In this document: positions 1-11,967 of the stretch, piece by piece
Layout: each line of letters starts with the position of its first letter
How positions within the stretch are numbered: the first letter of the stretch is position 1
Assembly (NCBI RefSeq): GCF_001625215.2
Contig: NC_030387.2
Span: forward strand, 39,703,606-39,767,605
Direction: 5' to 3'
DNA: 64,000 bases
Source of the DNA: Daucus carota subsp. sativus
Taxonomy: Eukaryota > Streptophyta > Magnoliopsida > Apiales > Apiaceae
Notes under the pieces: model-generated
Database searches by the model: none
What the model was told of the DNA's origin: nothing
Seen by the model: the letters and a program-made list of their open reading frames with translations, nothing else
Translations under genes and position numbers: made by a program

Positions 1-762
1 CCCGTTTTCCCCACCCCATTTTTAACCCTAAATCCTGTGCAAGAAATATATTTGAAATTGGAATGAGCCCTTTGGGAGTTTGTCACAATTCACAAGTATA
101 ACAAAACATATAACAAAACAAACTTGATGAATGAATGATCTGGGTTGGAAAATTGCACAAACAAATGTTTTCGGTTGAAAAATGTTCTGTAATAAAATGA
201 GAAAAAATGGTTCAAAGTCACAAGTCTAGCTCTGACTTATTTTATTTGTATTATTAAAAATATATTTTTTTGTTCCAAAATATATGTTTATTCTAATTTT
301 TGACTAGCAAAATTAATTATATTTTGATAGTACTTTATATATGTTATATAATTAAAAATTAAAAAAACTATAACATTATAAAGTATATTTAATTTCTTTT
401 CAAATATAATTTTTAATATTTTAAAATAATAAGTAATTTTTGAAATATTTAATTAAAGATTGCTCAATTTAATTTTGTGAAAACAGAACTATATTTAATC
501 GGGATAATGGGTCAAATTGAATTGGACTGCTTTATAACTGGACCGTAAAGCCCAACATTCCAACTGGGCTTTAAAAATTAATTTCCCGCTCTAATTTCAA
601 TTCAGCAGCATCATTTGCCGCGTCAATACAAAGATCCGAACCATTTCCAATCAGAGAGAAAGCGAGCTACAGCGCTCAATTCATATAACTACATAAAAAT
701 CTCTCTCCATATAAAACTCAATCGAGAGAGATTTCAGAGAGATTGCAGAGGGAGAGAGAGAG
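1..762. other. Upstream intergenic region and 5' leader
   Basis: AT-rich sequence with no coding signal up to about position 580. The last 100 bases are purine-rich (GA repeats, about 720-765) and are probably the 5' untranslated leader of the gene starting at 763. No recognised element was seen in the rest. Confidence 0.4.
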
Positions 763-2051
763 ATGTTGGGGAGAATGAGAATTTCGTCATGGAATTCACT
801 GGAGGAATTGGAGCTGGAGAGATCTGCTCCTTCCAAGCTCATCAAGGACGATTCCCTCTCGATTTACGGTACCGATTAGCAATATTTCTGCTTGTTGTAT
901 GCTAGAATCGTTATTTATCGCCTCGATTTTGTTTTTGGTTATCTTATTGATGATAATCTGATGTTTTAGGGTTTAATTACGATGATAGTTTTGAGGTTTT
1001 GAAAATTTGATTTAATTGTTGTTTTTAGGGATTTGTGGAATTAGTACTGAAATTTGCGAGAGTGTAAAAATTGCAATTAGAAGTTTAATGTCGAAATCGA
1101 GAAATTAGGGAGAGTTTTAGTTTTTGTTGGAATTTAATTGCGTAGAATAGGTCGGTGTTAAATTTGGTGGATGCTCTGCGGGAAAACAATTCAATTATTC
1201 GAGACTGTTTAGGATTTGAAATGAGCTTGAGACGTGTATGGTATGGTATGTTGTAAGAATTTATTGACGATAAACAACGATCACTAGTGTTACATCGTGT
1301 TACTCAGACTCAACTAGAATTTTCCAACATGGACTTGTGTCCAAGTGTTGGATGTGATGAGACTTTGAAAAGAAAACATGTTTTTGGCCTAAAATTAGTG
1401 TCTGAGTGTTCATATCCTTATCCAAGTGTTGAGTGTTTGACATAGATCTTGAGGGAAAATTGAAGAGTCGAGGTAACAAAGGTGTCACACATCCTCTAGT
1501 GGGGTGGACTGTAAAACATGATTTGGTTTGCTAGTTTGATTGATTTTATTTGGTATAACTTTGTTCTAAGTTTCCTTTGGTGTTATGATAACATTTAGGT
1601 ATATGGTTACTTTGAGTTTTGACAGTTTGTTCAGTGATAATTATAAACACTAAAATTACTTATGGGTCGGGATCTATATTGACATACTTTTGGTGATGTA
1701 GAGACTACACTTATGAAGCTTAAAGAGGGCTCTCGGCGTAATACAAAGTTAGAACATTCGGACTCAGTGGGGATGGGTATCGATAGTTCTGTGGCAAACA
1801 TGCCACCTGTTGTGGAGGAAGCGGAAATGTTAGATACTGACTGTACTTCCTCTGTTACTTTTAAAAACCAGAGTGATTGTCAACCTATACCCGTCGAAAA
1901 GGAACAACAGAACAAGAATGTCTCTATTCTTTCACTATTTGCTAGATATAAGAACTCTCACCGTGCTTTAGGATCACCTGATGATAAGGCAGTTGTAGAG
2001 AATGGTTGTATATCTTCTGATACTTCTGAGATTACTAATCATGTCAATTAG
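763..2051 (+). CDS. Plant-specific protein of unknown function, two exons, 151 aa
   Basis: Two exons can be joined cleanly: 763-868 and 1702-2051, with a GT donor at 869 and an AG acceptor at 1700-1701. The junction rebuilds a Glu codon, giving ...LSIYETTLMKLKEGSRRN.... The product is small, hydrophilic and acidic, with no signal peptide, membrane segment or catalytic motif. The N-terminal part (WNSLEELELERSAPSKLIKDD, then SIYE-TTLMKLK) looks like the conserved region; the rest is Ser/Asp/Glu-rich and probably disordered. I remember plant hypothetical proteins with a similar N-terminus but no function for them. The start at 763 is the first ATG of this frame and follows a GA-rich leader; no in-frame alternative upstream is convincing. 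Splice sites are read by eye. Confidence 0.6.
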
Positions 2052-2704
2052 TTACTGGCAAAAGATAGCAATTTTATTGATGTATCAATGTTATTCACCT
2101 TGGTCTTTCATTGTATGGTTTCAATTTTCCTACAAGGCAGCTGTTGTATTGTAATTGTTATATTGCTTTAAGATATGTTTTTTTTTTCTAAAAAAGTTAA
2201 GTTAAAAACCATTTATTGTTAGCTTGATGCTCATCGTGCTTCTTGTGAATTACTGAAAATCGTCTTTACGCTGGATGTATTGATGTTTTGGTTATCATTA
2301 CTATTTTAACACAAACTTTTGTACTTGTTGTTTACCTCCATTACTGTTCAAGTTGATTTTAGTGGTATTCCCAAATTCAAATGAAACTAAAATAATTCAC
2401 TTGGACCACATTCTAGAGAAACATGCTTGGAACTACATTTTGAGATACATATTCAGTTATTGTCTTATTCATGCTTGTTCAATTAGTCTGTCTTCATTGA
2501 TTTACACCATACTCTGCAGCCAAATCGCAACTCTGGTTTATTCCATATGTCCATCGCTTCAAACAAGTTAGATTTTTTATTCACATCAAGTGCCGTCTCT
2601 TTCTATTTATCTTTTACAGTATATGAAAATTGCAGGCTCTACAATCCTGTGAATAGCCTGGAATTTTCAATTTTATTCGTTGTTACATTTCACCCATTCT
2701 GACT
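2052..2704. other. Intergenic region between convergent genes
   Basis: About 650 bases between the stop of the small + strand gene and the stop of the GRAS gene on the - strand. It should hold both 3' untranslated regions. No repeat, RNA gene or further exon was recognised. Confidence 0.4.
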
Positions 2705-4270
2705 TTAGCATTTCCAGCAAGAAGCTGCAACAATGGGTTTTGATTTCCATCCAAGCACCAAGCATCCCTTCTCCTCCACAATGGTATATCCTTCGCAGAA
2801 CTCGTGTTTTCCTAGCCAGTCTTTTGCCTGAGCAATCATCTTACCTGGTGCTGGCTGAAATCCGGCTCTGCTCATCCTCCTCCGCCATTGATCTACTCTC
2901 TCATGCCTTTCTATTCGACCAGGGCCCTCGCAACTCACGATGTTCTTTATTTCCTCAGCAAAGTAGAACTGTTCAATTTTTGCACGTCGTGTATCATATT
3001 TAGGCAGCATAGCATCAAGAGAGTCAAATATTGCAGAATAGTAATGCAGCGCTTCCAGAAACCTCCCAAGAAAGAATGGTCCATTATGGCTGGAATCCTG
3101 CTCCACAAGAATCAGAATCTTTGGAGATAGCTCGTGAATTACTTTTAGAAATGCGTTTAATGCACCTCTGCTCTCTTTCACCACACAATGCAGCTGAAGA
3201 ATGCTGTTAATTGCAAGGACTTCATTTTTACGAAGCTTAATGTGTTCAGGCTTAAGGTCTTCCAAGCTGCTCTCAACTGCTGAGAACTCTAAATTTATTC
3301 CTAAGCTTCTTGCATAGGCCTTAAGCTCAGTCCCAATTATTTGGAACTTTTCTACACAGAGGCCAACACCCGTTATTCTTACACAGCATGGAGGTTGACC
3401 TGTCCGATTTGCAAGACTACGGATTAAGTTACGCCATTGCTGACCATGTCGTAAACCAAGGGACATGCCCAAATCCACAACATGGACGAAATTCTCTCCC
3501 TCAAAAGCTTCCAATATTGATAAATTCGCCACAAAATGTCCAAATTGAATGTGCGGGCAAACTTCATAGACAAGATCTAAGGCTTCTTCCTTCTTCTCGG
3601 AGGCAATGTCTATTATATTTGTAGCCGCAGCAGTTAAACCTGCTGTCCCTGGTGGCTGGACGAATGTCAGCCTGTCAGTAAGCCCTTGGACGAAGCAAGA
3701 AGCTACACGCTGAAAGGAAGTGCCGAAGACTAAAGCATCTGCTCGAACTTCAGCTAGTAAAACTGAGGCATGTGACCTGTCGCGACATGCAACAGCTTCT
3801 GCACACAAAACGAGAAGCTGAACAAGTCTCATTTCATCAGTAACTCCATCCTCTTTTGTTTCTCCATCATAATCTGATCCAACAATGGCTGATGCTGCAT
3901 CCTCCACACATTCAGCTGCTAGATACCTTTGTGTATAGGCGTTTATATGTTCTCGAATATGGAGCCCTGGCAAACTATTCAGGCTACTAGTGCTGCTTCT
4001 TCGACTAAACGTGCTGCCAAAGCTGTCATTACTACAGAAGCTACTGTAAGTGTTTCCAAGAATCTCACCCATGCTTGTAGTTCTCTTTAGCCTCTTACTG
4101 CTACTGGTTTCATCAGATAAACCCGGGTTCAAAATGGAGGCAACATTATTCAAAGTGTGTAGATATGGAAAAGGATAACAAGCCATGGCTGAACTTCTCG
4201 AATCAAGGCCATTGATTTGAACATTTTGTTCATTGTCATACAAAGCATGGGCCAAGAATCTATAAGCCAT
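2705..4270 (-). CDS. GRAS-domain transcriptional regulator, RAD1-like
   Basis: A single uninterrupted frame of 521 codons from an ATG at 4270, the usual intronless form of GRAS genes. GRAS regions appear in order: LHR I about residues 147-205 (RLVQLLVLCAEAVACRDRSH), the VHIID core as FVHVVDLGM (261-269), LHR II about 315-375, PFYRE around 398-420, and SAW from about 458 (QWRRRMSRAGFQ) to the GW pair at 507-508 and the SCWKC end. The first 140 residues are Ser-rich and low complexity, with no DELLA or TVHYNP motif, so this is not a DELLA protein. The C-terminus (CEGYTIVEEKGCLVLGWKSK) recalls RAD1 (REQUIRED FOR ARBUSCULE DEVELOPMENT 1); that subfamily call is from memory and tentative. GRAS proteins act in the nucleus as transcriptional co-regulators. 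The neighbours give no functional link. Confidence 0.9.
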   Translation of the reverse strand: MAYRFLAHALYDNEQNVQINGLDSRSSAMACYPFPYLHTLNNVASILNPGLSDETSSSKRLKRTTSMGEILGNTYSSFCSNDSFGSTFSRRSSTSSLNSLPGLHIREHINAYTQRYLAAECVEDAASAIVGSDYDGETKEDGVTDEMRLVQLLVLCAEAVACRDRSHASVLLAEVRADALVFGTSFQRVASCFVQGLTDRLTFVQPPGTAGLTAAATNIIDIASEKKEEALDLVYEVCPHIQFGHFVANLSILEAFEGENFVHVVDLGMSLGLRHGQQWRNLIRSLANRTGQPPCCVRITGVGLCVEKFQIIGTELKAYARSLGINLEFSAVESSLEDLKPEHIKLRKNEVLAINSILQLHCVVKESRGALNAFLKVIHELSPKILILVEQDSSHNGPFFLGRFLEALHYYSAIFDSLDAMLPKYDTRRAKIEQFYFAEEIKNIVSCEGPGRIERHERVDQWRRRMSRAGFQPAPGKMIAQAKDWLGKHEFCEGYTIVEEKGCLVLGWKSKPIVAASCWKC

Positions 4271-7200
4271 GGGAAACTCTGTAAGTCCCTCACTCTTTCT
4301 TTCTTAACTATAAAAAACTCGATACAGCTCTGAAAGAACCTATTACATAACCCGGACGAGTTATATAGTTATGTCTAGTGGATTTCTTGTTGAATACTAA
4401 GGAATGTACTAAGAAACCAAATTGTCATCAATATAAAACAAAGATCCGAGACAGCTAAAATATATATTGTGGTTGTCTGCATCACAGAGTGTAAACATAA
4501 ATTATCAAACATAGAACAATCAACATACGCTGCAACTATGTATTCCATAAATTTGGGAGTTCCTACGTTGTCATGGCAGCCATATTCTCTAGTCTTGTTA
4601 GAACTTTTCCCTATGCGAAAAGCTGAATCAGCATGATATGACATTTGATTATAGAAATCACTATGCTCTCTAGTCTGCAGCAATCGCGTTTTTCTGCGAA
4701 CTGTTTCATGGTATCAGAGCAACGATATCACTGCACGACGACATCGTAAACACACGAATAAGGATATTGATGTTTAAAAATTATGTTCTTTTTTTGTTAC
4801 TGCAATCTAATGGTAACAACTATGTGTAAGGTGAGATTTTAATACACAGCCGTACTCTGCTTTCGGAATATAACCGAATTCATGTTATATTTTTGATTTC
4901 GAACAGTATTTTATGCGTGTATGAAGTAGCCGTACAGTAGATTCATCCGGCTTGCTATCCAACGGATTACATATTATCTAGCTAGTTCCTTAGCTTGCAA
5001 GAATAGCAGAAACATCCATTACAAAGAATGTTTAGAATCCGGCAAAACGGTTACTGGACGGCATTAGGGTAGTAATTAATTGTGCTTTTGTCTAGACTTA
5101 TATTTTTAATCATTCTTGATTCCATATAACAGAAGAGACTATTCTTAGCGGAATAACAATTTGCGGTTTTGGCAGCGTTAAGCTACTAGAACCTCGAGTT
5201 TTAGTGAGATTGTGATACTCTACAGCTTGCCATGTATGGGAATATCAAGTGACTAATTCTCCGAACATAAACTTCCTCTCATGACTTAACATGATCATGT
5301 TATATTCAGACAGTTAACTCTGAGTTCTTATGTTACTGAGCCCCTGTGGTCCTTCCCTGTCCTTAATAGTGTCTAAAATAACAGAACTGAAAAATGTTCA
5401 AATATCATTTATTAACCTTTAATGTTTTGAATTATAAAATAATAAATGGGAGCTATCTTATATTTGAGACTATTTTTTTGAAAATTATGATTAAAAATGC
5501 CGATGCCATCTGATTCAAATTTATAAAAAATAATCATGACATGGAACCATAGTTCTAAAATTTCTTTAGTTATACGTTTTCTGCTTATCATTAGAAACTC
5601 AACAGTTTAATTAATTTAATTTTCACAAACATTATTTTATAATAAACCTATACGAGAATCTAATATATTAAATTTGTGTAGACATCGTTATATTGTCACA
5701 AATTTAATTGACTGAGGCTTAAATATTTATCATAAAACTGTTATACTAACTACGTGTAAAATAGTTAATTCTTAGCTGGTTACAGTATTATTAAATGTAT
5801 ATATTATCTGTCTCTGTTATGTTAAATATTTAAACGGTGCAATGCAGATTAATCAACAAGCACCTTTTATTAGTCGAATTATTCTCACATTTCGCATGTT
5901 AAATCATTAATAATATAATTTTCTGACAATCCTTTTATATTTGTAATTTACAATTTTTCTTAAATACCAAACTTTATGCTGAAACAAATTGTAACATGTG
6001 ATCTGCCCCAATTGGTTTCATGCAAAAGCCAATTTTAATCTATCCAATTTCAAATTTTTATAATATTTTTAGACTATTTTCTAATTTTTAAATTGACTAT
6101 CCTTCATAAAATGTCCAATTTTCTTAAACCAATATTAATACAGAAATATATTGTTTACATCTTAAAAAAACAACAACTTGACCATATGATTTTTAAATGA
6201 GTAATAATATCACATAAAACTTAAAACTTGTATGATCCTGAACTGTTAATAACATTTTTTTTTTACAGATTACCAGCTTACTGTTCAGCTCGTTTAGATT
6301 ATCTTGGTCCAGACTGTGGTTTGATGAATCGGATAAATACTATGAAAAGAGATTAGGAATTAAAAATACAATTCGACATTTAAAATTATATTATTTTCCA
6401 TAAATTAATTATCAAAATTTCAAAATTTGTATTTGAGAATTTTAACACACATTCTTGCATTTACAATTTCTTTCAAAACTTTTGTATTTACAATAAATTA
6501 TTATTAATGCCTAAAATATACAGAGGTCAAGTAGAAACTTTAAACACATATCCATATATATCATATATTTTTAATTGTGCATAATAATATTAGTAATTAT
6601 TGGCCGTTATAGTTTGTACGATCTAACAACGATCTCCAATGAGGTTGAATTTAAAGAATTACTTGTATAATTATCACTTTTTTTTTTTCAAAAAGCTCAA
6701 ACTAGAAATTTGTTCGGTATATATCTTGTGTCATACACGAGTCAATTTGTTAATCCATCTTTTTTTCATAGAATAGGACAAGTGGACCACATATCAGCAT
6801 GACTTGTTTAGGTGAGACATGAGTCAATTTTTTTATAACTTAGTTGTTCGCCATGCAAGTTACTATAAATTTATTCATGATAAAACGCACAGCAAGCACC
6901 ATATGACTTCCGACCGGCCATGATCCCCCTGTTCTATTCCGAGCTCCCCAGAGACCAACTCTCCATACCATAAACTCCTTGCACCGTTCTGTTTCGAGCT
7001 CCCCAGACAGCAATGAACTCCTTGTACCGTTCTATTTCGAGCTTCCCAGACAGCAATATGTAATATTTTACAATTATACAACTCTTGCATCTATCTGTAA
7101 TCCAACGGAGGAATCACCGTCTGAATCAGATGTAGCGATACTCGTTTTATCGGTATCCTTGCAGCAAGAATCAGACCATCTTGAAGTGCAGCACCCAGAT

Positions 7201-8126
7201 GAGTGAGCAGTAGTCAGAGCTTTTAGCATGCATGTCTTATGTCCAAGTCTAACTACTAGTCCAAGTAAACACAAGCACACAACTAAATAACATAACTCAG
7301 AGAGACTGTGACAGATGAATGAATGGGGACTGATCACTAGTTTCACCAGAAGCATCTCCGATAAGGGTCGCCGGTACTAAAGTCACATAACAGTCTTGGT
7401 TCCATCTGTTCTGTCTTATTAACAACTAGTGCAAGTGCAGGCTATCAAAATTACCATGTAGTATTGTATATTACACAACACCACCTGGACATTAACATGT
7501 TCCACATCAAGATCTCTAAACATACCCAAAGCTTCATGTTTTCTCCAACCTTCTGGTACTCTGAAATCTGAATATATGCCCCTACAGGTGTTATACATGG
7601 TCTAGCGTCAAAACTGATTTTGACTAAGAACTGCACCGATTATGTCAATTTTGACTAAAATCTCGTATCTCAAACCTTCCATGACTCTGTGTGTGTATGA
7701 CCCTCTACAGGTGTACTGTAGGGTGTCGAAAACTGATTTTGACTAAGAACCATGCGGATTATGTAGATGTATCTCAAAGCTTAAAGTGTTTGGATCTAGT
7801 CTTCCATACCAGACCTTATTAAACATCAACAGGCTAACTTCAAAATATAAACACACATATCTGCAGAGAGAGAGATTTAAAGATGTACAGTCAAATCACA
7901 AACACATATTTACATGAACAAGTAGTACACATGACTCCAGCCTTCTTCCGGAGGGGTTCGCTTTCATTCCCTATATATATCACTTAATGCATCTATGTAC
8001 AACATATTAGCAAGTCATATTAATCTCAAATTTAACAAATTATCAGTTCTCACATATATAAAGATTCAGATACGTACTCCTTCCGTCCCATTTTATACGA
8101 ACCACTTCCGATACGAGAATTATTTC
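4271..8126. other. AT-rich intergenic region, no convincing gene
   Basis: About 3.9 kb between the GRAS start and the DUF7950 stop. At 4709 there is an isolated stretch TGGTATCAGAGCAACGA that matches the initiator-Met tRNA primer site of LTR elements, but no LTR pair was recognised. Near 6930-7057 lies a degenerate tandem repeat. A - strand frame at 7074-7355 ends in a Cys/Ser/Asp-rich stretch but has no family motif and no clear splice partners, so it is not called a gene. Near 7575-7770 two copies of a roughly 125-bp unit (CTACAGGTGT... ACTGATTTTGACTAAGAAC) repeat imperfectly. Confidence 0.4.
6930..7057. repeat. Degenerate tandem repeat, about 43-bp unit, 2-3 copies
   Basis: The unit CTCCTTG-(C/T)-ACCGTTCT-(G/A)-TTTCGAG occurs at about 6974-7014 and again at 7017-7057, each followed by CCCAGACAGCAAT. 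A third, weaker copy (CTGTTCTATTCCGAGCTCCCCAGAG) precedes them at about 6930. No link to a gene is visible. Confidence 0.6.
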
Positions 8127-8900
8127 TCATCGGCCCAAGCAAAGAGCAGCGTTGATATCAAGCCTCCAAGCGAACCCACCATTGTCCATCCTCCACACAT
8201 CACACGGCACTGTCATTGCGCACGGCGAGCCTCCGTCGTTGCGGCACGTGACCACTCTCACACGGCACGTGAACGCCTCGCTCATCAGCGGCAGCACCAC
8301 CAGATCTTTCATCACGAGCCAAACCCTCGTGGAATCTCCGCCGTTCATTTCTCTGTAAGCCTTGTTAGTCCACCTCACGCTGTTATAGCCGTCCGATACA
8401 AACCCTGGACACGTGTCGTTTTCTAAAGTCATCACCTTCTCCTCGTCGGTTCTCCCCAGGCCGTACCTGTCCAGCCACGTGTCCATCACGGACTCCACCG
8501 TCACGCAAGACTCGACTAGTCTCGCCGGCCTCTCGGTGAACGCCACGTGTCCCATATCTCCCCTGTCGAAACTCAACCAGATCGGAGAGTTTTTACCCTT
8601 CACCGGCGTCTCGGGAAGCAAAGGCAACGTCACCACCGTCTCTCCGCTGCTAGATGACCCGCCGGAACTCGATTTCTCCGGCGATACCTTCCTCCTCCCG
8701 GTTCCTACCCTCTTGTTCCCATTCTTCACGTACCTTCTCTTAGGTCTAGTGGTTCCGGAAATATCCGGCACAGATCCACCGGCACCACCACCGGAGACAC
8801 CCACCGGCTTGGGTGCAATAGGCCTGTACTTGAGCATTATCCTATCAACTTCAGACATATCATTATATCTCGCTAAACAACACCCTCCTCTGCCCTCCAT
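8127..8900 (-). CDS. DUF7950-type plant protein, 257 aa, intronless
   Basis: A single exon. The ATG at 8900 (MEGRGGCCLARYNDMSEVDR) is preferred because the longer reading of this frame would need a non-ATG start. The N-terminal motif (RIMLKYRPIAPKP, about residues 20-32) and the C-terminal half (from about residue 100: SPIWLSFDRGDMGHVAFTE to WRMDNGGFAWRLDINAALCL) match what I remember of the plant DUF7950 family, whose function is unknown. Between them lies a basic stretch (RPKRRYVKNGNKR, a possible nuclear localisation signal) and a Ser/Gly run. No membrane segment or signal peptide is seen. The stop lies only about 50 bases from a Stowaway-like terminal motif (about 8079), so the 3' UTR probably runs into a MITE relic. 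The leader is long and GA-rich. Confidence 0.75.
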   Translation of the reverse strand: MEGRGGCCLARYNDMSEVDRIMLKYRPIAPKPVGVSGGGAGGSVPDISGTTRPKRRYVKNGNKRVGTGRRKVSPEKSSSGGSSSSGETVVTLPLLPETPVKGKNSPIWLSFDRGDMGHVAFTERPARLVESCVTVESVMDTWLDRYGLGRTDEEKVMTLENDTCPGFVSDGYNSVRWTNKAYREMNGGDSTRVWLVMKDLVVLPLMSEAFTCRVRVVTCRNDGGSPCAMTVPCDVWRMDNGGFAWRLDINAALCLGR

Positions 8901-8904
8901 AACC

Positions 8905-9115
8905 CTAGCTCTCTCTCTCAAATCTTTCCCAGAATCTCTCTCTAATCCTCCTCAAAACTCTCCAAAATCACTCTCTTTTAAATCTCTCCCAAATCTCTCT
9001 CTCTCTGTCAAATCTCTCCCGAATCTCTCTCTCCGTCCAATCTCTCCCAAATCTCTCTTTGTCAAATCTCCCCCAAATCTCTCTCTGTGTCAAATCTCCA
9101 CCCCTCTGTTTTTTG
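8905..9115 (-). repeat. CT/GA-rich degenerate tandem repeat in the 5' leader of the DUF7950 gene
   Basis: On the + strand, units such as AAATCTCTCCC and AAATCTCTCTCT repeat imperfectly every 17-19 bases. Read in gene direction this is a GA-rich 5' UTR, a frequent feature of plant leaders. It opens a spurious frame on the + strand. Confidence 0.6.
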
Positions 9116-9269
9116 GGTGCAGGGAGATGAAGAGGAGGGGGGTGCAAGAATATAAAGAGAGGAGATACAAGGACACGTAGAGAGACTTAACACGTGGGAC
9201 TTGGGAGAACAGTAGCATAAACAGCGGAGAGAGATGATTGGTTTAAACTTTAAACCGAGACGTGGCAAG

Positions 9270-9330
9270 ACCACCGATGGGTCCCACATGGATATAAATA
9301 ATCTTATTGGCTAATAAACCAACCAATAAG
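9270..9330 (-). promoter_or_regulatory. Probable core promoter of the DUF7950 gene (TATA and CCAAT)
   Basis: On the - strand a TATA-like TATTTATATC lies at 9300-9291, with a CCAAT motif upstream (9310-9306) and its inverse at 9322-9326. This predicts transcription from about 9260 and a leader of about 360 bases. A G-box core CACGTG at 9191-9196 would lie inside the leader. Placement is inferred from motifs only. Confidence 0.4.
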
Positions 9331-10652
9331 AAGAGGAGGAGTGTCCTGTAGTAGGGACACGTAGGGGCAGTGGTGTTGAGGTTTGTGTTAATGTCGAGGT
9401 TGTAAGAATCGGACATCTGGACGAACGTTATATTGTGTTGCTATTAGTGGAAAGCCCAGATCTAGCCACGTTTGGGGTGAAAGTAAAACCTTCATATTTG
9501 TGTGGATGTAGATACAAATGTTTGTAAGTATATGTCTCTCCTTTTAACAAAGAAGATCTACGATCTCCTGGGAGATCCCGTTAGGGTTAAAGCCTAGCAC
9601 TGGGAGCAGTCGTTTTTATTAGTGGGAGAAGCCGGTCCAGATACTTTAAATGTCATTTAATTTTTTATTAATTTAAATCTATTAATATGTTAATTCGAAC
9701 TCCTTTTTTAATACTTCCTCCGCCCTACGAGGATATTTATTTGCAGGCATCTTGAGTCTTTTACGGAGTATAGTTCAATCATTTTTTTAATTTATTTTTT
9801 TTAAATAAAAATTTAAACGTCAAATTTTTTCAGGATTTTTTTTATAAAAAAAACGTTATGAAACTATATTTTATAGGAGTTTCAAAATGCGTGCTAAAAA
9901 ATAGCGTAAAGAACCTGGTGGGACGAAGGTATTATATTTTATTATCTAAATATATTGGGACAACTTATTTTTAATACTTTTTATATCGATAAGAGATGAT
10001 AAAATATATGTTAAATTTGTAAAAGGTTCATTTAAATTAGAATGAAGGATAATAGTTGAAAAAAATAATTTTTTCAAAATTTATGTTTATAATTTATGGA
10101 GTTTCTTAAAATAATTCTACATTGTACGAAAATTATTGGAATTAACTCGCCTCTGATTCGCCAAACAGGCTCGTACCACGAGAGTACTAGCACTCCTTCC
10201 GTTCCACAGTACATGTCTTTTTGGAAGAAATTTTTGTATCATAATACATGTCTATTTTTAGTTTTCAATGCAAAAATATTGCTAATATTCCAAAATTACT
10301 CTTTTTGAACAATTAATTAATAAGGTTGAATAAGAGTCTACATTCATGCATTTATTAGATGTACAAGTGAAAAAATGTATTCTAATTATTTTTTTAAAAA
10401 AGACACGGAGTATTTGTTACTATTTCCATTATCAGCGTGTATTTTGAATTGGATAATATGCAACTGTCTACGGGCAGGAAGTAACCAGCTCATATCTAGC
10501 TGTTGTATGTCTTGTCTCGTTTTATATGTGTACTACTGTACTGTATAAAGGTTTCCTTTGTGCAGTCAGAGGTTTGTAAATTGTGCTATGTTGCGACCAT
10601 CCGCCTAATGATTTCTTATTCGAACAAGGATTTATTAGAGGAAAAACAGGTA
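9331..10652. other. Gene-free spacer with MITE-like relics
   Basis: No coding signal. Two weak Stowaway-like pairs of ends are visible: about 9714-9937 (TACTTCCTCCGCCC ... GGGACGAAGGTATT) and about 10190-10413 (CACTCCTTCCGTTCC ... GACACGGAGTATT). Both are too degenerate for firm boundaries. Confidence 0.4.
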
Positions 10653-10911
10653 CTCCCTCCGTCCCAAAAAGCTTTTCTCGTTTGATATGTCGGGACTGTT
10701 CATAACATGACACAAATGACTAATTTACGTCTAATCTGTAATACTAAATATAGTCATGAGTGATCTTGTTGGGTTCGTATTTACGAGTACTTTAATACAG
10801 TGAAATTTTTATATTTAATACTAATATAAAATTAAAGATATTAATGATCAAAAGTGTGTGTTGGCAAACGTGAAAAGGGGAAACAGGAAAAGTATTTAGG
10901 GACGGAGGGAG
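10653..10911. mobile_element. Stowaway-type MITE (Tc1/mariner), 259 bp
   Basis: The ends are CTCCCTCCGTCCC on the left and GGGACGGAGGGAG on the right, a perfect inverted pair. They are flanked on both sides by the dinucleotide TA, the Stowaway target site. The inner termini also partly pair (AAAAAGCTTTTC and GAAAAGTATTT). It has no coding capacity. It is a non-autonomous element moved by a mariner-like transposase. Confidence 0.85.
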
Positions 10912-11967
10912 TATGTTTGTGATTATTTCTGAATATTAAAAAATTGTGTTATAAAATATTTTCTTCGTCACACTAATTTTCTGCCCTTTTTTCATTGATC
11001 GACACGTGTTTTAAGAAATATATAAAATATATTTCCTCTTTTCCATTAGTTTCATCATACTCTCTACGTTATTTTTTGGTATGTATTTTGAGATTTCTAT
11101 AAGATATATTTACCTAATATATTTTTTTCAAAAAAAATTTGGGGGAAAAAAAGTTGACGTTTAAAATTTTATTTCAAAAAAACTTAAAAATGCAATTATA
11201 GAACTATAGAGTACTTTACAAGAGTTTTAAAATACGTGCAAACAGTGTATGTAAAGTTGTAAACAATCAGGCGGGACTCAGGGAGTAGTTCCATAACTTT
11301 TTCTTCAAATTTTTCTTTTTTTATAATAATTCGACTAGTAAACATTTATCCAGAAAAAAATTAAATAATTTATCAAACTACATTTATGAGAACATTAAGA
11401 AATATCAAAAAGTAAACGGACATAAAAAAATATCATTCTATACGTTTATTTATATACGTGTTGAAAAATTAAATACCGCTTAAAATATGAACGAGTACAA
11501 TAGATTATTAAAAGATTCCAAAAATGTATTAAAGGACACATGTGAACCAAAAAAGCAAAGAACTCTAAACCAGTGATGGGCCGTATTCACATATCATGTC
11601 ATCTTTCTTATTCGACGAAGAAAGATGCCTGCTGTTGGAACCAATCAAAGCCTGCGTCTTGTTTTTGTCCTTTGAAGCAGCAAGGGCAAAAATGGGATAT
11701 TATCATGATTCTGTGATAATCTAGTTGTATTCTATTTTAAGTGAGGCTGGGGATTGTAGCTGTGAGCCTGTGACCAGAAGCAGGTCACACCCTCTTGGGA
11801 GTATCATATATTTTTACATACACAAACGCGAAAATACGCACCACGGTTCCAATATTTTTTTTGACTCATCTATATGGGGATTGGGGAAGGTCTTTTCATC
11901 TCCAACTTTGCCTAATCTAATCTTCAGTCAATGAGAAAAGCAGTTCAATGGTTTCGATAAAGTCGAA
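10912..11967. other. Gene-free AT-rich spacer
   Basis: No exon, RNA gene or complete element was recognised. A possible right end of another Stowaway-like element (GGCGGGACTCAGGGAGTA) lies near 11270, without a convincing partner. Confidence 0.35.

Noticed and set aside
7074-7355. Frame ending in a Cys/Ser/Asp-rich stretch on the - strand
   Set aside because: It has no ATG start, motif or splice partner that I could confirm, so a gene is not claimed.
8413-9180. 255-codon frame on the + strand opposite DUF7950
   Set aside because: It is the antisense shadow of the DUF7950 gene and its CT-rich leader.
9281-9291. GTCCCACATGG, one base from the snRNA USE consensus
   Set aside because: The bases after it lack an snRNA body, and the site lies in the promoter region of the DUF7950 gene, where it is more likely chance.
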